Assembly: GCA_017562135.1 (NCBI GenBank)
Contig: QEYB01000625.1
Span: forward strand, 124,001 to 188,000
Length of the DNA stretch: 64,000 nucleotides
Direction: 5' to 3'
Source of the DNA: Dipylidium caninum
Taxonomy: Eukaryota > Platyhelminthes > Cestoda > Cyclophyllidea > Dipylidiidae
Part shown: piece by piece, positions 59,321 through 64,000 of the stretch
Position numbering within the stretch: position 1 is the first letter of the stretch
Layout of the letters: every line of letters begins with the position of its first letter
Translations under genes and position numbers: made by a program
Notes under the pieces: generated by a model
Seen by the model: the letters and a program-made list of their open reading frames with translations, nothing else
What the model was told of the DNA's origin: nothing
Database searches by the model: none

Positions 59321-62267
59321 TCTTCCGCCAAACGACACGCCGTGCCGCCGCTGTTGATGGGCAGAACTCCACTCACTCATCTCAAATGCCAACATCATTA
59401 CCACCTCAATGAAGCAGCCCACTTCAGGCCACACACCTTCACCACCCAAAAAGGCAACTCTGACACCGAGGCATCGACAACAACCCACATGCAAGGCGTC
59501 CTCCAAAACACCTTGTCCGTCCATGGGTCTGCTCCACATTACCCCTCCCCATGCCCGCCACTCTCCTTCCACAGTGCTTAGGCAACCACTCATCCAACAA
59601 TGCTGTCTACATCATTGCGTTTGCAAACCTACACCACTTCGCCTGCCTCATGTGGCCCGTACTAGAAAACCACCACCGGTGGCATAAGCCTTTCTTAACT
59701 GCACTTCCAACGAATCAGAAGACTGCGTTCACCTGACGCCTTGGTGGGTGTGGCTACCACCACCTCCACTGAGTTTCCACTGAGTTGACCGATCAGAATG
59801 CGCACCCAAGACCGGGGAACCCATTTGGGCGGTCAGTGGAATCAGAGAACGAGGGCGTATTTTGGAAAAAGGCAACATCTGGCAGAGAGATCAAGACAGA
59901 CCAGTCTTTATCGGGGTATAGCAGCGCCAAAGATGGCGAAGACCACAAACGACTTGAAATGTGCGATTGAAATCGGAATAGAAGTTGTCTACTTGCCAGA
60001 GACAGAGTAGTTCAAGTAATACAGTTCGTTTTTCAATTTTTCTCTTACTTCGCATTGAAAACCACTTTCCGGGGCTGTCAACCTTCGTTCGTGAAGCAAG
60101 CATACTCCAGGACACTCGACACGAATTTCTCTGATTATATTCATATGTTGAATTCTACGCAATGAACTTGTAAAATTGTGTCGGAACAAATCATTCTTTG
60201 AACTACAACATTGCAAAATCATCCGTGTGACCTTTTACATAAGCTCCGTGGCGGTTGCGCTCATCTTCTTCCTGCCACTGCCTCTAGACTGACATTCTCC
60301 ATCGAGATTATTCCAAAAATAAGCTCAAAAATGGAAAATCATCAATAAGTTAATAGCAAAAGAAATTTTAAGAAACAAATTGTCAACAGCATTAGCTCAG
60401 CTAATTAGAACCGCCTGGCGGCCAGCTTTAGAAGATAGAATTCCTGACAGCTAATTTGAAAATGTAAGCAAACCCCTTATTTTTTCTTTGATAACCAAGT
60501 CAAAAGGAGTATGGAATGAGCGAAACAATCTCTTTCCTCCCATTACACCAAGTGATGTTGTATCGTTCAGCCTCCTTTCACTTCGTCTTATTGAAGAAGG
60601 TTAACAGAAAGTTACGAGGAAATATGGCCGAAGAATGCCAAAACCGGCAATAATTTTCGCAGGAGGGATTAATGAGCTGGTCTTGAGGAAAAGGAACGGA
60701 GTTTTCCTTTCTGGATCACCGACGGAAAGAGGGAAGGGGGGACTCGACATTAATTATGGGAGCTTCTTTATCAATAAAAAAAGAATTAACTCAATCTCTC
60801 AAAGCAGAGATTTTTATCTTAGTGCATTTCAACAGGATGGAGATAGCCACTACGACTCTATCTTTTCCAGGCGTGGTGGTTTTTGACAAAGCTTACGATT
60901 ATAAGCAAGTAAATTGCAAAATCACACTGCGTCACACATATGTGACGTGGAAAGTAAAGGAATCAATTAACCACCAAGTCCTATGGTATTCCGGCCATTT
61001 GAAATTTAAAATGAGGCATCATTTCACGAGTTTAAAGAGTGAAAACTATGTCTGTATGCAACTGCAAACACGCGTCAATGCTGCAAAGAAAAATGTTACG
61101 GTTGTAGAACGATAAGTAAGTTTTTTAAGGATTCTTAGGGAAACCAGATCACAATTGCTTGGTGGTAAAGAAGCCCCCTTTTAATGCCAAAAGAAGAATT
61201 TGCGCTCAGCAGCCGCTGCTAATGCTGCCAAGTGCTCTAACAGCAGCAAGTTAATCTACTCCTTAATTTAAATTTAATGACACACCAACAAAATTTTGCG
61301 ATTAGTCAAACAGAATCTTGATGTCAGGATAAATCAAAGTGCTGTAACCAAATCAGGTCGAGGTCTGATGAGGTCTCCGCAGTTAACATGAGCACCATTC
61401 GTTTTGTCGAAAGCACATAATGAATCCATGTTTTGTTTCACTGATCATTTTACCTATTGTTTACTTCCTTCATAAATCACCGACAGATAAGAAGTCTTGT
61501 TTTGGTCGCTGCCGCAACCGAGTCATGCGACAGACATGGTTTAAAGGATCGAGAGAGGATGGCAATCGGGGCCGGTAAAGGTGACTGACGACCCAGCAAC
61601 CAGTTTGATATATGTTAATATAATTTAGTCATGACTAGGTTTCCTCAATGCATCTCCCTTATCACCTCAATCGGTCGAGATGGCCTTCAGGCTATTAGAA
61701 GCTGGAGAAAAACTCTTTATTACCGCTTAAAGGTTGAATAATGCCCAGTCATTTTAAATTGTTCTCAATGAATATGGTGTTGAGTGGACAGTGAGTACGA
61801 CTTTGACACGACAAATGAACGAGTTTACTACGGACGCTGTGCTAGTACCATTAACGGCAAAGCTATCACAAACCAGCACAAAGGATTAGCGGCTTAGCTT
61901 TGCTTGGACGACTTTAAAAATCGTCAATTTCAAAACCGGACTTTCAGATGCAGAACTGATGGTCTAACTTTATTCGTGGAAGTTGAACCTATGCGGCTAT
62001 ATTTGAAAGCGGGACACTTTGGTTTGGTGGTGGGGTGCCGAGGACGGAGCGAGTCCTACAATGTGAGGATTTAGGACATCCGGCTAAATTACACCTGAAG
62101 GATACTCTTTGGTTGACCAGCCATTGGCTAATAATCAGCCAGACATCAGCCCGGAAAGAGCCAATAAACACCGCGCATTCATACGTTGCCATCCACGCAC
62201 GCAGCCAGTCAGGAATGATCAATGTTTCGCGTCAGCCAATAAAAATTGCACGTCTCTGTTAAAACAT

Positions 62268-62331
62268 GTATGTGCGTGTGAGTGCGTGTACGCACACAAG
62301 GCGTGGAGAAACGTACGTACGCACGCACGCA
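62268..62331. repeat. GT/CGTA alternating purine-pyrimidine tract
   Basis: GTATGTGCGTGTG-type repeats followed by ACGTACGTACGCACGC, a partly self-complementary alternating sequence. Confidence 0.75.
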
Positions 62332-64000
62332 GGCTCGTAGGGCGTACCGTTTGTTGTTCTGGTGTTCGACTTGAGGAGTCGGGGTCTTCTCTCGAGGAAC
62401 TACCGCGTTGTCCACTGGATCTATTTCCTGTTGCATTGAATCTCTCCACCATCCATACCGACCTCAAAATCTGAGTGAGTTGTGTTTCTACACGTTCCTT
62501 GATTCTACTATCGCATCAAATGGTAATTTGCGCGCTTTTTATCCCTTCAAACGGAGCCTGCTGCGGTAGCTTGTCGTGTTGGTCTGACCCCACGGTTTAC
62601 ATATGTGGAAGTGCCTACCGACCTTTTTTCGCTTATAGGGGTCTGGAGGCTCATTTCCACTTTATAATTGCCTCCAGATTTCTGTGTAGAATTAACATCT
62701 GGGATAGGTACGATGTCTCTTTGGGCACGTCTACGAGCGCAAGTTAAAACAGTCATTTTGGGAAATGTCACCATAGTATGTTCACCTTTCGCCAGCTAAT
62801 GACAATTCTTGTCCTCTGGCCTGCTGACTACCTTATTTTTCGGCACTTTGGGAGGTGAATAGGCGCTTGTGCCTCATGACTCATCCTGACTTTCCTTGGC
62901 CGTGTTTATACTTGCACAAACGGCTATGTTTTGATTGTGTATGTGATTTTTCATTACTCGTGTCACATCGAACCAACATGGCTTCAAGTCTGGTAAAGCG
63001 GTTTTCGCTTATGCCTCGTTGGATTAAAATAATATCTAAAACTATGTAGATTGATCTATTGGGCATTTCGAGATCCTGACAACTTTTGCGTTCCTATCTT
63101 GTTTACTGTTTTGGCCTCAACTCAATTATGACTATGGGTAACTAGGTCTACACGAACTATAGGCTTTAGGACGACCATTTTTCTGACCCTAACCCAAGGT
63201 CACTACTGTGCCGCATGTGACCTCTATCAGGTTGCACTAGCCTCTGTTTGAACAAAGTCCTTGGTCGTAAACAAAAGTATGTTGAGTCCAAAATTAGACG
63301 GATGCTTGTCCTTTTATTCTTTCAACGAATCAGCTACTTAAGGAGTTTTCTCGGAGCTTTTAGAATTCTGATATTCGCGATACAGATGTATAACAAGCAT
63401 TGTCGCCCAGTTTGTAAGTCAATTTATCCAACTTTTACCGGATTTAGAGAGAAAAAATCCTCTCGGTGCGACTGTGGATGGACAAATAGATTCAGTTTTC
63501 TGCTTTTGTATAGCAACGTGGTGAGATGATCTGGTCTGTGGTGTGCACGCGTTTTTACACATGATACTGACGGCGTAAACGGCCACCAGTGAAACATTTC
63601 AACATTTGGGGTCGTCAGTTTTACTCTTAACGATACCTGCCAGCCAACGTGTTACCACGGCTTCGCACGATATTGTCTCCACCGGGGCGGAGACTCAAAT
63701 TACGTGTGGGTAAACAAAAGATGCAACAGGGCATAGAAGGCATCTTCCTCATTTATGTGTTTAATCGGTGTCATTAATCTGCTGCCATAGATTAACCCTG
63801 GCCTTAGTTTTTACGGACATTCGTACAGTGGGCCTGGAAAGGGTGATTTATGAACTTAATTTTTCAGGCTGCCGTTCCCACTGTGAGGTGGCGAATGCGT
63901 CCTTTAGAATCAAAACAGATAGACAGAAGCCGTTTAAGTTAGAGCTTTACTGGTGGAGCAGGCCATAGCTTCACAATGTTTAGTCGGTACTTTCTCTGCT

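Larger units (their letters stand above)
51993..64000. other. 12 kb without a supported gene
   Basis: The upstream region of TM9SF3 lies at the left edge; no TATA box is clear. Frames up to about 160 codons occur but none resembles a known family. A possible internal exon at 55956-56280 on the plus strand is noted only as a weak observation. Low-complexity tracts at 59255-59320 and 62268-62331 are listed separately. Confidence 0.45.

Noticed and set aside
59219..59687. Overlapping Pro/His/Thr-rich frames of 90-120 codons
   Set aside because: Produced by a CCA/CAC-rich low-complexity tract; open on both strands and without any motif.
60389..60455. A-box-like TTAGCTCAGCTAATTAGAA suggesting a tRNA
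   Set aside because: The expected B box is poor (GATAGAATTCC) and the arms do not pair as a cloverleaf.

Overview
This is a eukaryotic nuclear DNA window. Genes are split by short GT-AG introns (about 67-106 bases in most genes, up to about 1.4 kb in one), and the recognisable proteins are ordinary animal proteins. The best guess at source is a flatworm, probably a tapeworm. The basis is an animal transcription factor, animal-type tubulin paralogues, compact introns and a degenerate 18S rRNA tail with a flatworm-like variable segment. The phylum is an inference; no single feature proves it.

Layout. (a) 0.3-1.9 kb: a five-exon Krueppel-like factor of the KLF10/11 (TIEG) type with a TATA box. 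(b) 1.9-25 kb: a GC-richer stretch with no convincing protein gene. It holds minisatellites, a pair of 1.2 kb inverted repeats 7.7 kb apart (8969-10154 and 17894-19136), and between them a decayed 3' end of an 18S rRNA gene (11738-12026) and a 1.3 kb foldback hairpin element (14802-16101). (c) About 25 kb: exons of an unrecognised membrane protein with a very cysteine-rich tail, minus strand. (d) 27.8-43.3 kb: four alpha-tubulin genes (A minus; B, C, D plus), with a USP22-type ubiquitin protease between A and B. (e) 44.2-52.0 kb: an 11-exon TM9SF3 orthologue on the minus strand, convergent with alpha-tubulin D. (f) 52-64 kb: no supported gene.

The four tubulins form two intron-defined pairs. 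A and D start MREC and have one intron. B and C start MREV and have three introns at identical places. The copies differ at sites of tubulin modification: K40 is kept in A and C but is R in B and M in D, and D has no C-terminal tyrosine. The genes do not form an operon. USP22 would act in the nucleus on histone ubiquitin, TM9SF3 in Golgi/endosomal membranes, KLF on promoters, and the tubulins in microtubules.

Three otherwise well-conserved genes (USP22 twice, alpha-tubulin B once, TM9SF3 once) contain a single-base indel in or next to a short homopolymer. The simplest reading is residual sequence error in a draft assembly, not four independent gene deaths, but the sequence alone cannot exclude real pseudogenes.
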